Assembly (NCBI RefSeq): GCF_038002765.1
Contig: NZ_JBBODE010000001.1
Span: forward strand, 2,108,001-2,172,000
Direction of reading: 5' to 3'
Source: Peribacillus sp. FSL H8-0477
GTDB lineage: Bacteria; Bacillota; Bacilli; Bacillales; DSM-1321
DNA length: 64,000 bases
The notes below the pieces were generated by a model. The model ran no database searches. It was not told the origin of the DNA and was given only the letters and a program-made list of their open reading frames with translations. Numbering within the stretch: position 1 is the stretch's first letter; every line of letters starts with the position of its first letter. A program made the position numbers and the translations under genes. Below, piece after piece: positions 20,348 to 28,116 of this stretch.

Positions 20348-21550
20348 TTGAAAGGAATTATTCTAGGCGTTCTACTAGTCATACTTTTTTTATTATGGTT
20401 GCTCCTAGACTTTACATGGGGACGCCATGTCCACGTCAAAGGGAAACAAAATTTCAGCCATCCTCAACGCCACAGTAATATTCATATCTTCACATCTGGA
20501 ATCGACTTATTTGAGGACTTTTTCAAAGAAATTAAACAAGCTAAAAGACACATCCATGTCCTTTTTTATATTGTAAAATATGATCAATTTAGTCAGGATT
20601 TTTTAAATCTCCTGCAAAGTAAGGCAAAGAATGGGTTAGAAGTTCGGCTCATGGTTGACTGGATGGGAGGGTTTCGAATTCCCTATAAACGGATTAAGGA
20701 GTTACGAAAAAACGGTGTCTATTTTGCCTATAGCTGCAGGCCAAATCTCCCCTTTATCTTTTATTCTCTCCAAAAACGGAACCACCGAAAGATCACTGTT
20801 ATCGACGGACAAATTGGTTATCTTGGCGGCTTCAATATTGGAAAGGAATACATCGACATGGATCCCATCCTTCACCCATGGCGTGACTATCATCTAAAGC
20901 TCCAAGGCGAGGGTGTTCAGGATCTGCAATTTGAATTTTTACATGATTGGTTAGCTGCAACGAAGGAAAATTTCCTATCCAATAAGGCATATTTCCCCTT
21001 AACTTGCATTGGAAAAAGCAGACACCAATTTATCCCTACTGCCGGATTCGGCCTCGAGGAGACATTAACTACGCTAATTAAACAAGCTAAAAAAAGCATT
21101 ATTATTGGTACTCCCTATTTTATTCCAAGTCCCGCTCTTTTTGAGACTTTACGATCAGCAATAAAAAACAATATCGATGTCAGAATCATTGTGCCTAAAA
21201 AAGCAGATCACGCATTTGTTAAAGAGGCTTCTTTTCCCTACTTTCGCATTCTTATTAAAGAAGGCGCAAAGGTTTTTCAATTTCAGAGAGGGTTCTACCA
21301 TTCCAAAATCCTGCTCATTGATGATACGATTTGTGATATTGGGACAGCCAATTTTGACAGGCGCAGTTTATTTCTTAATTACGAAATGAACTGCCTTGTT
21401 TATGAACCAGAATGTATTCAAGAGATAAAGGAAAAAATCCAAGAGGACATTAACTATTCCACGCCTTTACCCGCTGCTTCTCTAGCAAAGATTAAGGTAC
21501 TTGAGTCAATAAAAGAAAAAATCGCCTATACACTATCGGCTTTTCTCTAG
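20348..21550 (+). CDS. clsB: Cardiolipin synthase-like phospholipase D protein (ClsB/YwjE)
   Basis: A 400-aa membrane enzyme of the PLD superfamily. One N-terminal helix (GIILGVLLVILFLLWLLL) anchors it. Two intact HKD motifs, HRKITVIDGQIGYLGGFN and HSKILLIDDTICDIGTANFD, form the active site. Length and position next to fadF and uvsE match B. subtilis YwjE, a minor cardiolipin synthase. I start it at the TTG at 20348, seven bases after AAGGAGA; the open frame reaches a GTG at 20306 with no ribosome-binding site. Confidence 0.9.
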   Translation: MKGIILGVLLVILFLLWLLLDFTWGRHVHVKGKQNFSHPQRHSNIHIFTSGIDLFEDFFKEIKQAKRHIHVLFYIVKYDQFSQDFLNLLQSKAKNGLEVRLMVDWMGGFRIPYKRIKELRKNGVYFAYSCRPNLPFIFYSLQKRNHRKITVIDGQIGYLGGFNIGKEYIDMDPILHPWRDYHLKLQGEGVQDLQFEFLHDWLAATKENFLSNKAYFPLTCIGKSRHQFIPTAGFGLEETLTTLIKQAKKSIIIGTPYFIPSPALFETLRSAIKNNIDVRIIVPKKADHAFVKEASFPYFRILIKEGAKVFQFQRGFYHSKILLIDDTICDIGTANFDRRSLFLNYEMNCLVYEPECIQEIKEKIQEDINYSTPLPAASLAKIKVLESIKEKIAYTLSAFL

Positions 21551-21565
21551 GTGAAAGGAGCAACT

Positions 21566-22522
21566 ATGAACATTCGAATGGGGTATGTTTCAACCGCCCT
21601 CTCACTATGGGAGACCTCTCCCTCACGGACCATGACATTTAAGCGTTATGGCCAACTGACAAAAGAAGATCGCGACCGTCGGTTACTAGAGATCACTAAA
21701 ACGAATTTAGAAAATACACGGAGAATCCTTTATTACAACACGGCTCATGAAATCCAACTCTATCGTCTATCAAGTTCCATCGTGCCGCTTGCCACGCATC
21801 CTGAAGTCAATTGGGACTTTATTACACCATTTAAAAAGGAGTGGAAGGAACTTGGGGACTGGATTAACAAACATCGAATGAGAGTAAGCTTCCATCCTAA
21901 TCAGTTTACACTATTTACAAGCGGCAAACCATCAATAACAGAAAATTCTGTTAAAGATATGAATTATCATTATCAGATGCTTGAAGCAATGGATGTTCTC
22001 TCAAATGCTCGAATTAATATTCATGTAGGTGGGGCATATGGGGATAAAGATGCTGCTACAAAACGCTTCTATGAAAATATTATCTCTTTGCCAAAGCTGA
22101 TTAAACAGCAAATGACGCTAGAAAATGATGACAAAACCTATACGACAAATGAAACACTAGCTATTTGCCAAACAGAAGGGATTCCTCTTGTTTTTGACTA
22201 CCATCATGATCAGGCGAATTTAGGGAAACAATTATTTCACGAGCTGCTCCCAGCTATATTTGCCACTTGGGATCAAACAGGGATACCTCCTAAAATTCAT
22301 ATTTCTTCACCCAAAAATGAAAAAGCGTTCCGTTCTCACTCAGATTATGTTGATTTAGCCTTTATTACTCCCCTTTTGGTCGCACTTAAAGAAATCGACC
22401 AAGATGTCGACTTCATGATTGAAGCAAAAGCAAAGGATCTGGCCATGCTAAAACTCATTGAAGACATCTCAAAAATCCGAGGTGTCAAACGTGTCAGCGG
22501 AGGTATGGTGGCCTGGAAATAG
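21566..22522 (+). CDS. uvsE: UV DNA damage endonuclease
   Basis: A 318-aa UVDE-type endonuclease (B. subtilis YwjD) that nicks DNA 5' of UV photoproducts. It is a TIM-barrel metalloenzyme: RVSFHPNQFTLF, NIHVGGAYGDK, LENDDKTYTTNE, PLVFDYHHDQAN, PKIHISSPK and DFMIEAKAKDLA carry the expected metal ligands. ATG at 21566 lies after AAAGGAG, 15 bp past the clsB stop, so the two genes are probably co-transcribed as in B. subtilis. In B. subtilis this repair activity is important in spores. Confidence 0.94.
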   Translation: MNIRMGYVSTALSLWETSPSRTMTFKRYGQLTKEDRDRRLLEITKTNLENTRRILYYNTAHEIQLYRLSSSIVPLATHPEVNWDFITPFKKEWKELGDWINKHRMRVSFHPNQFTLFTSGKPSITENSVKDMNYHYQMLEAMDVLSNARINIHVGGAYGDKDAATKRFYENIISLPKLIKQQMTLENDDKTYTTNETLAICQTEGIPLVFDYHHDQANLGKQLFHELLPAIFATWDQTGIPPKIHISSPKNEKAFRSHSDYVDLAFITPLLVALKEIDQDVDFMIEAKAKDLAMLKLIEDISKIRGVKRVSGGMVAWK

Positions 22523-22524
22523 TC

Positions 22525-22561
22525 AAAAAGCCATTCTGCTGTGAAAGCAGAATGGCTTTTT
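22525..22561. terminator. Bidirectional terminator between uvsE and argS
   Basis: A 16-bp perfect stem AAAAAGCCATTCTGCT/AGCAGAATGGCTTTTT with a 5-nt loop between converging genes. Confidence 0.93.
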
Positions 22562-22570
22562 GGTGACCTT

Positions 22571-24250
22571 CTAGTTGCGGGACATTTGTTCTGGTGCAGA
22601 AACTCCGATTAAAGCTAATGCATTTTTCATAGTGATTTGAACGGTTTTAACCAATGCAAGACGGGCTTTGCTGCGTTCTGGCTGTTCTTTGTCTAATACT
22701 TTATCTGCATTGTAGAAGCTATGGAAAGTAGAAGCTAATTCATAAATATAATTAGTCATACGATGCGGCATCCGTTTTTCTGCGGCATCCGCAATAATCT
22801 GCGGGAACTCACCAAGTTTCTTCAATAGCTCGATTTCTTTTTCACTCGAAATCAGGCTGAAATCTACATTTTCATCATAATTAATCTGCGATTCTTCGCC
22901 TTGACGCAAGATGCTGCAAATCCGCGCATGAGCGTATTGTGCATAATAGACTGGATTATCATTCGATTGAGAAACTGCAAGATCTAAATCAAAATCTAAA
23001 TGCGTATCGGCACTTCTCATTGCAAAGAAGTAACGCGTAGCATCTAGTCCAACCTCATCAATGAGATCGCGCATGGTTACAGCTTTTCCTGTACGTTTAC
23101 TCATTTTCATTTTTTCGCCGTCTTTGAATAAATGAACAAGTTGAATAATCTCTACTTCCAGCTGTTCTTTATTAAAGCCAAGTGCTTGGATAGCTGCTTT
23201 CATACGCGGGATATAGCCATGATGGTCAGCACCCCAAACATTGATCAGCGTTTCGAATCCACGTTCTAATTTATTACGGTGGTAAGCAATATCCGGTAAA
23301 AGATACGTAAACGAACCATCTTGTTTAATTAGAACACGGTCCTTATCGTCTCCAAGCGCCGATGAACGGAACCAAGTTGCGCCGCCTTCTTCGAAAATAT
23401 GACCTCTTTCTCTCAATTCAGAAAGAGCTTCTTCAATTTTCCCATCTTTATAAAGCGAAGTTTCCGAATACCAAACATCAAAACGAACGCGGAAATTCTC
23501 AAGATCTTCTTTTAATTTCGCCATTTCGTATTTCAAGCCGTATTCACGGAAAAAGCCAAAACGTACATCTTCAGCAACCGTTACATATTTATCGCCATAA
23601 TCTGCAGCAAGCTGCTTCCCGATGCCAATAATATCAGCACCATGGTACCCATCTTCAGGCATTGGCGTGTCCATTCCAAGTGCTTGGAAATAACGAGCTT
23701 CAATGGAACGAGCTAAATTATTAATTTGATTTCCAGCATCATTTATATAGTATTCGCGTGATACATCATATCCTGCTTTTGCAAGGACATTACATAATGT
23801 ATCCCCTACTGCCGCTCCACGAGCATGACCCAAATGCAAGTCGCCAGTAGGATTAGCTGATACAAACTCAACTTGGATTTTTTCCTTCTTACCAAAGTCA
23901 CTTTCACCATATGCTTCTTGAGCGTCTAAGATCACAGGAATTAATTCTGTTAAATACGCATTATCCATATAAAAGTTAATGAAACCAGGACCAGCAATTT
24001 CAATTTTCTCAATGGATGCCTTCGAACGGTCAAAGTTCTCAATAATAGCTTCCGCAATAGCACGAGGAGCTTTTTTAGCCACTCTTGCTAACTGCATAGC
24101 CATATTCGTAGAATAATCACCATGTGATTTTTCTTTAGGAAGCTCTAAAACTACTGACGGAATTTGTTCTTCTGTAGCTAATCCAGCTTTAACTGCTGCA
24201 TCTTTAATTTCTTGTTTTAACTTTTCTTGCACTTGTTCAACAATATTCAT
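22571..24250 (-). CDS. argS: Arginyl-tRNA synthetase
   Basis: A 559-aa class I synthetase that charges tRNA-Arg. The HIGH-type motif is [10 protein letters not shown] (near residue 130), the KMSKS-type loop is [10 protein letters not shown], and the N-terminal Add-1 domain ([16 protein letters not shown]) and C-terminal DALR anticodon-binding domain ([32 protein letters not shown]) are present. It follows ywiB by 3 bp, the same pair as in B. subtilis. No T-box was seen upstream. Confidence 0.97.
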   Translation of the reverse strand: MNIVEQVQEKLKQEIKDAAVKAGLATEEQIPSVVLELPKEKSHGDYSTNMAMQLARVAKKAPRAIAEAIIENFDRSKASIEKIEIAGPGFINFYMDNAYLTELIPVILDAQEAYGESDFGKKEKIQVEFVSANPTGDLHLGHARGAAVGDTLCNVLAKAGYDVSREYYINDAGNQINNLARSIEARYFQALGMDTPMPEDGYHGADIIGIGKQLAADYGDKYVTVAEDVRFGFFREYGLKYEMAKLKEDLENFRVRFDVWYSETSLYKDGKIEEALSELRERGHIFEEGGATWFRSSALGDDKDRVLIKQDGSFTYLLPDIAYHRNKLERGFETLINVWGADHHGYIPRMKAAIQALGFNKEQLEVEIIQLVHLFKDGEKMKMSKRTGKAVTMRDLIDEVGLDATRYFFAMRSADTHLDFDLDLAVSQSNDNPVYYAQYAHARICSILRQGEESQINYDENVDFSLISSEKEIELLKKLGEFPQIIADAAEKRMPHRMTNYIYELASTFHSFYNADKVLDKEQPERSKARLALVKTVQITMKNALALIGVSAPEQMSRN

Positions 24251-24253
24251 CTC

Positions 24254-24694
24254 TTACGCTTCCTCCTTATAGTTCAAATTCAATTCATATTGCCCTGGTT
24301 CTCCGCCCTGTACATCAAGTGTATACCGAAGACGCAATACCCCTTCATTGGTATTCTCGTTCCACAGATGCTCAATCGACTCTGTATGGGTACGCATGGG
24401 TAATGTTCCATATATACTTTCATAATGCCCGTTCGTGATTTCCGATGGGCGAAAAAGCTGCCTCATTTTAACCGCGCCATTTCTTAACAAAAGCGTTTCA
24501 TACTCTTTAAACTTAATTGTAGTTTGTGTATCCCCTGCTTCTGTTTTTTCAGCATACTGAAAATAAAGAGCAGAGCCTTTCCTAAACTTCAAACCAGAAG
24601 TCTTCACTTCAAAATTCTCCGTTACACCCTCGTGCATAATCTTCGTTTGAAGAACAACTTTTATCTTTTGTTGTTTATTTTCATGAAGAGACAA
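24254..24694 (-). CDS. ywiB: DUF1934 beta-barrel protein (YwiB)
   Basis: A 146-aa cytoplasmic protein of the DUF1934 (YwiB) family, calycin-like beta-barrels of unknown role always placed just before argS in Bacillus. Typical strands are KVVLQTKIMHEG, LYFQYAEK, IKFKEYETLLLRNGAVKMRQLF and LRYTLDVQGGEPGQYELNLNY. The start appears to be the TTG at 24694, with AAGGAT about 10 nt upstream; no in-frame ATG lies nearby. Coupled to argS. Confidence 0.87.
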   Translation of the reverse strand: MSLHENKQQKIKVVLQTKIMHEGVTENFEVKTSGLKFRKGSALYFQYAEKTEAGDTQTTIKFKEYETLLLRNGAVKMRQLFRPSEITNGHYESIYGTLPMRTHTESIEHLWNENTNEGVLRLRYTLDVQGGEPGQYELNLNYKEEA

Positions 24695-24956
24695 ACGTCA
24701 CACATCCTTCATTTTCTCTAATAACCTTATAAGTATAAATTTTCTCGAGACAAGTTTCAACTTGAACTCGAATTTCTACCATTTTTCACGAATTACTTTT
24801 TATCCATACCTTATTTTTAAAAACAACTAGCTTTACCTGAAAAGTTGCCTGACGCAGCCTGGGTTGGACTGTTTTTGGCGTATTTTCTGCTCATTTGGGC
24901 TGGAAAGGTTGTTTGATCCGTTCAAGGCGAGGACTGATTTTCACATTTGGGAGTTG

Positions 24957-25049
24957 ATTCGGCCCATTCTGCTTTTAATTCGGCCCTTTTTGCCAATCAT
25001 TCGGCCCAAACGTGGAAACATTCGTCCCTTTTTCCGACTGATTCGGCCC
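24957..25049. repeat. 21-bp-phased array A, five ATTCGGCCC units
   Basis: ATTCGGCCC begins at 24957, 24978, 24999, 25020 (ATTCGTCCC) and 25041. The period is exactly 21 bp each time, while the 12-bp spacers differ from one another. Confidence 0.95.
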
Positions 25050-25177
25050 AAAAATCCAAACTGCCTTTCTCAAGGGAAACTACTTTTTTTCTTTTCAAAA
25101 AAGTGTATCTTCTATTCTTTTGGCTTGAAAGGGTCGTTTGATCTAACATGGTGAGGCTGAATTCCCGCCATTTGAGA

Positions 25178-25422
25178 GTCAAGTCCTTATTATTGTGTAA
25201 ATTTGTTAACAATGTTTTCATTTAAGATCAACACAACCGCTGATTTAATCACGGCATCAAGATTAGAATTCATAATGGAAAGTTTTAAAAGATCGATATC
25301 AAGGTTAAACTGTAACTGAGTCATTATATTCCCTCTTTTCAATGTGTTTTCATGGTGAAAACATTGTTTCCAAGAGCGAATAAAATGACTCTCTTTTTTT
25401 ACACAATTATATGGACTTAATC
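25178..25422 (-). mobile_element. IS256-family deletion derivative inserted in the repeat block
   Basis: Near-identical 21-bp inverted ends (25181-25201 and 25398-25418, 19 of 21 matching, each reading AAGTCC-TAT-ATTGTGTAAA inward) match the terminal repeats of IS256. Only the start of the transposase survives between them. The element splits the repeat block at CATTTGAGAG/TTGATTCGCC, which is contiguous in the other module copies. No clear target-site duplication is visible, so the ends may have eroded. Confidence 0.82.
25190..25324 (-). pseudogene. Truncated IS256-family transposase (N-terminal fragment)
   Basis: A 44-codon frame, MTQLQFNLDIDLLKLSIM then NSNLDAVIKSAVVLILNE, is the recognisable N-terminus of an IS256/Mutator transposase (normally ~390 aa). 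After that residue the frame runs directly into the opposite terminal repeat and stops, so the catalytic DDE domain is lost by a deletion of more than 1 kb. AGAGGGAATATA before the ATG at 25324 is the original ribosome-binding region. It cannot move itself but could be mobilised in trans by a full copy. Confidence 0.85.
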
Positions 25423-25547
25423 TTGATTCGCCCCATCAAGCAAAACTACTCTTTTTCTTTTCAAAAAGGTGTATCTTCTGCTCTTTTGGGCTGGAAAGGT
25501 TGTTTGGACCATCATGGTGAGGCTGAATCCCCACCATTTGGAAGATG

Positions 25548-25577
25548 ATTCAGCCCATTCTGCTTTTGATTCGACCC
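25548..25577. repeat. 21-bp-phased array B, two units
   Basis: ATTCAGCCC at 25548 and ATTCGACCC at 25569, 21 bp apart, between the third and fourth module copies. A lone ATTCGCCCC at 25426 lies at the IS junction. Confidence 0.8.
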
Positions 25578-25709
25578 AAAAATCCAAACTGCTATTCTCA
25601 AGGAAAAACTATTCTTTTCTTTTCAAAAAAGTGTATCTTCTGCTCTTTTGGCTTGAAAAGGTCGTTTGATCCATCATGGTGAGGCTGAAATACCTCCATT
25701 TGAGAGATG

Positions 25710-25802
25710 ATTCGGCCCATTTTGCTTTTGATTCGGCCCTTTTTGCCAATCATTCGGCCCAAACGTCTAACCATTCGGCCCTTTTTTCAATTGATTCGGC
25801 CC
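25710..25802. repeat. 21-bp-phased array C, five ATTCGGCCC units
   Basis: ATTCGGCCC begins at 25710, 25731, 25752, 25773 and 25794, all exactly 21 bp apart. The first three spacers resemble those of array A; the later ones differ, showing a shared origin followed by spacer drift with the length held fixed. A degenerate ATTCCACCC follows the next module at 25885. Confidence 0.95.
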
Positions 25803-25969
25803 ATCAAGCAAAACTACTCTTTTTCTTTTCAAAAAGGTGTATCTTCTGCTCTGGTGAGGCTGAAATCCCCCCATTTGATAGTTGATTCCACCCAAAGACC
25901 AGTCTGTAATTCTACTGATTCAGCAGCTACTTCTCCCTTCTGTTCAATTTCTGATACACTTCCGAGCCA

Positions 25970-26000
25970 ACAAAAAAAAGGCTGCCTACTCAGCAGCCTT
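25970..26000 (-). terminator. Terminator of speB
   Basis: AAGGCTGC/GCAGCCTT stem with a 7-nt loop and TTTTTTTT on the minus strand, just past the speB stop. Confidence 0.88.
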
Positions 26001-26006
26001 CCATTG

Positions 26007-26888
26007 TTATTTACGATTTTGAACCCAGCCAAGTATCATTTCGCGGATTAACTTGCTTGCTGTATTCGCTGTTTGTTCTGAAGGGTCATAGATTGGTGCT
26101 ACTTCGACCAAATCACAGCCAACCACATTTAGTTTCGCATGTGATATTGCGTGAATGGAGGCAAGTAATTCTTTTGCGGTGATGCCTCCGCAGTCTACTG
26201 TGCCAGTTCCTGGCGCATGTGCAGGATCAAGGACATCAATGTCAATCGTTACATATACCGGGCGCCCTGCCAATTCCGGCAGTGCTTTTTTCAATGGCTC
26301 TAGAACTTCAAACGGTGAAATTTGCATGCCATTTTCCTTTGCCCACTTAAATTCCTCTTTGAGTCCAGAGCGAATGCCAAATGAATACACATTTTTTGGA
26401 CCAATTAATTCGGCTGCTTTACGGATAACCGTCGCATGCGACAGCGGCTCGCCTTCATAATCCTCACGCAAATCCGTATGAGCATCCATGTGAATAATGG
26501 CTAAGTCCGGATATTTTTTGTGCATCGCTTTAATTACAGGCCATGTCACAAGATGCTCCCCGCCGATTCCCAGCGGAAATTTATCATCTGCCAGTACGCT
26601 ATCGACGAATTCTTCAATCATGACCACACTGCGCTCTGGATTGCCAAATGGCAATGGAATATCGCCAGCATCAAAATATTTCACTTCTTCTAACTCTTTG
26701 TCTAAATAAAGGCTGTACTCCTCAAGGCCGATTGACACTTCCCGAATACGAGTTGGACCAAAACGAGATCCTGGGCGGAAGCTGACCGTCCAATCCATTG
26801 GCATACCGTAAATTACAGCTTCACTTTCCTCGTAATTAGGGTGACTCTTAATGAAAACATTGCCTGAATAAGCTGGGTCAAAATGCAA
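26007..26888 (-). CDS. speB: Agmatinase
   Basis: Hydrolyses agmatine to putrescine and urea. A 293-aa ureohydrolase with the two-manganese ligands in GGEHLVTWP, MDAHTDLRED and TIDIDVLDPAHAPGTG, and the N-terminal YGMPMDWTVSFRPGSRFGP. I start it at the TTG at 26888 (MHFDPAYSG), 7-8 nt after AGGAGG, as in B. subtilis SpeB; the frame is open to 26969 but that extension reads through a terminator-like hairpin and a dispersed repeat. Downstream of speE as in B. subtilis, completing putrescine-to-spermidine synthesis. Confidence 0.95.
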   Translation of the reverse strand: MHFDPAYSGNVFIKSHPNYEESEAVIYGMPMDWTVSFRPGSRFGPTRIREVSIGLEEYSLYLDKELEEVKYFDAGDIPLPFGNPERSVVMIEEFVDSVLADDKFPLGIGGEHLVTWPVIKAMHKKYPDLAIIHMDAHTDLREDYEGEPLSHATVIRKAAELIGPKNVYSFGIRSGLKEEFKWAKENGMQISPFEVLEPLKKALPELAGRPVYVTIDIDVLDPAHAPGTGTVDCGGITAKELLASIHAISHAKLNVVGCDLVEVAPIYDPSEQTANTASKLIREMILGWVQNRK

Positions 26889-26911
26889 TGAAATTCCTCC
26901 TTTTCTGTTCA

Positions 26912-26939
26912 TAGAAAAAGGGAGAGCGCCTCTCCCTTT
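26912..26939 (-). terminator. Terminator-like hairpin between speE and speB
   Basis: A 9-bp perfect stem AAAGGGAGA/TCTCCCTTT with a 5-nt loop, followed by TTTTTCTAT on the minus strand, just before the speB ribosome-binding site. It should lower speB expression relative to speE. Confidence 0.75.
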
Positions 26940-26956
26940 CAACGCGTTTTCGCTAT

Positions 26957-27046
26957 TGTCCAGCTGCATCGCCTAGCTCACTGTGGAAAAGATGTGCGCC
27001 CTCAAAAGGCTTTCACCCTTTGCAAAACAAGGCGACTCCGCTTTTC
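26957..27046. repeat. Degenerate copy of a dispersed Bacillaceae intergenic repeat
   Basis: Both ends resemble a dispersed element I recall from many Bacillaceae genomes: TTGTCCAGCTGCATCGCC at one end and CAAGGCGACTCCGCTTTTC at the other, the common forms being TGTCTAGCTCCAGCGCC and CAAGGCGCCTCCGCTTTTC. The 90 bp fill most of the speE-speB gap. The identification rests on recall of the motif. Confidence 0.6.
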
Positions 27047-27049
27047 TTG

Positions 27050-27877
27050 TTATTTAATTAAATCTTGTACGAATTTTGGTAGGACGAACGCTGCTTTGTG
27101 TAATTCTTTTGTGTAGTATTTTGTGTCGATTTCATGGAAACGGTCTTCACTGATTTCCAGCGGGTTGTATTTTTTAGAGCCGATTGTAAATGCCCATAGT
27201 CCACTTGGGTATGTTGGAATATTGGCTAAATAGAGGCTTGTGATTGGGAAAATTTCTTTTACATCACGTTGAACATCACGGATCAGGTCTGCTTTGAACC
27301 ATGGATTGTCTGATTGTGCGACAAAGATTCCGTCTTCCTTCAATGCTTTCGAGATTCCCGCGTAAAAGCCTTTAGTAAATAGGTTAACCGCTGGGCCTAC
27401 TGGTTCTGTTGAATCCACCATAATGACATCATATTCATTTTCACTTTTTGCTATATGCATAAAGCCGTCGCCTACTTGAACATCCACACGTGGATCATCA
27501 AGCTTTCCAGCGATTTCCGGCAAAAATTTCTTCGAGTATTCGATTACTTTTCCATCAATGTCTACAAGAGTTGCTTTTTTCACGCTTGGGTGCTTAAGAA
27601 TTTCACGGATTACTCCGCCATCTCCGCCTCCGACAACCAGTACATTTTCAGGATTTGGATGCGTAAATAACGGCACATGGGCCACCATTTCGTGATAGAC
27701 AAACTCATCACGTGTTGAAGTCATTACCATATCATCAAGAAGAAGCATATTTCCCCATTCTTCTGTTTCTATCATATCCAACTTTTGAAACTCTGTTTGC
27801 TCCGTGTGAAGGGTCCGATTTACTTTCATCGTAATCCCAAAATTCTCAGTTTGTTTCTCTGTGAACCAAATGCTCAT
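27050..27877 (-). CDS. speE: Spermidine synthase
   Basis: A 275-aa aminopropyltransferase that makes spermidine from putrescine and decarboxylated S-adenosylmethionine. The Rossmann-type binding loop [34 protein letters not shown], the catalytic Asp region [13 protein letters not shown] and the gate [11 protein letters not shown] are present. Upstream of speB as in B. subtilis and divergent from pbpG. ATG at 27877 after AAAGGGAG. Confidence 0.96.
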   Translation of the reverse strand: MSIWFTEKQTENFGITMKVNRTLHTEQTEFQKLDMIETEEWGNMLLLDDMVMTSTRDEFVYHEMVAHVPLFTHPNPENVLVVGGGDGGVIREILKHPSVKKATLVDIDGKVIEYSKKFLPEIAGKLDDPRVDVQVGDGFMHIAKSENEYDVIMVDSTEPVGPAVNLFTKGFYAGISKALKEDGIFVAQSDNPWFKADLIRDVQRDVKEIFPITSLYLANIPTYPSGLWAFTIGSKKYNPLEISEDRFHEIDTKYYTKELHKAAFVLPKFVQDLIK

Positions 27878-28116
27878 ATATTTCGCTCCCTTTCTATGTG
27901 CCGTCCCGGTGACTGATTTCTAGAGCTCCGATGACGATCTGTTCATTTTAAAAGCAACCCGTTCCACAATTACCAGTTTTCGGATTTGCTAGAAAAAGTA
28001 TAGATGAATCTAGCAGAATTGCAAGTATTATTTCAATTTTAAAAATAGATGTTTAAAAACTGCGTTTTACTTTCATACTGAATACTATTACTTTTTTTCT
28101 AAGGAAAGTGAGGTGT

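Larger units (their letters stand above)
24860..25885. repeat. Mosaic intergenic repeat block: ~120-bp modules alternating with 21-bp-phased ATTCGGCCC arrays
   Basis: The gene-free stretch 24695-26006 is filled by two interleaved repeats. A ~110-130-bp module (core: AACTACTCTTTTTCTTTTC, then GTGTATCTTCTGCTCTTTTG, then GTTTGATCCATCATGGTGAG, then CATTTG-AG) occurs at about 24865-24955 (diverged), 25055-25177, 25431-25547, 25578-25709 and 25803-25884 (internal deletion). Between modules lie arrays of ATTCGGCCC. Open frames through the block (e.g. the IRP-rich frames) are by-products of the 21-bp period and have no ribosome-binding sites. I see no coding gene in it apart from the IS remnant. Confidence 0.9.

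Noticed and set aside
24864-26051. Several open frames of 60-114 codons through the repeat block, one with repeated I-R-P heptads
   Set aside because: The 21-bp period is a multiple of three, so whole frames stay open by arithmetic. The frames have no ribosome-binding sites, and alternative frames of the same array are equally open.
26889-26969. 27-residue N-terminal extension of speB
   Set aside because: It reads through a terminator hairpin and toward a dispersed repeat, while the TTG at 26888 has an ideal AGGAGG and matches the known SpeB start.
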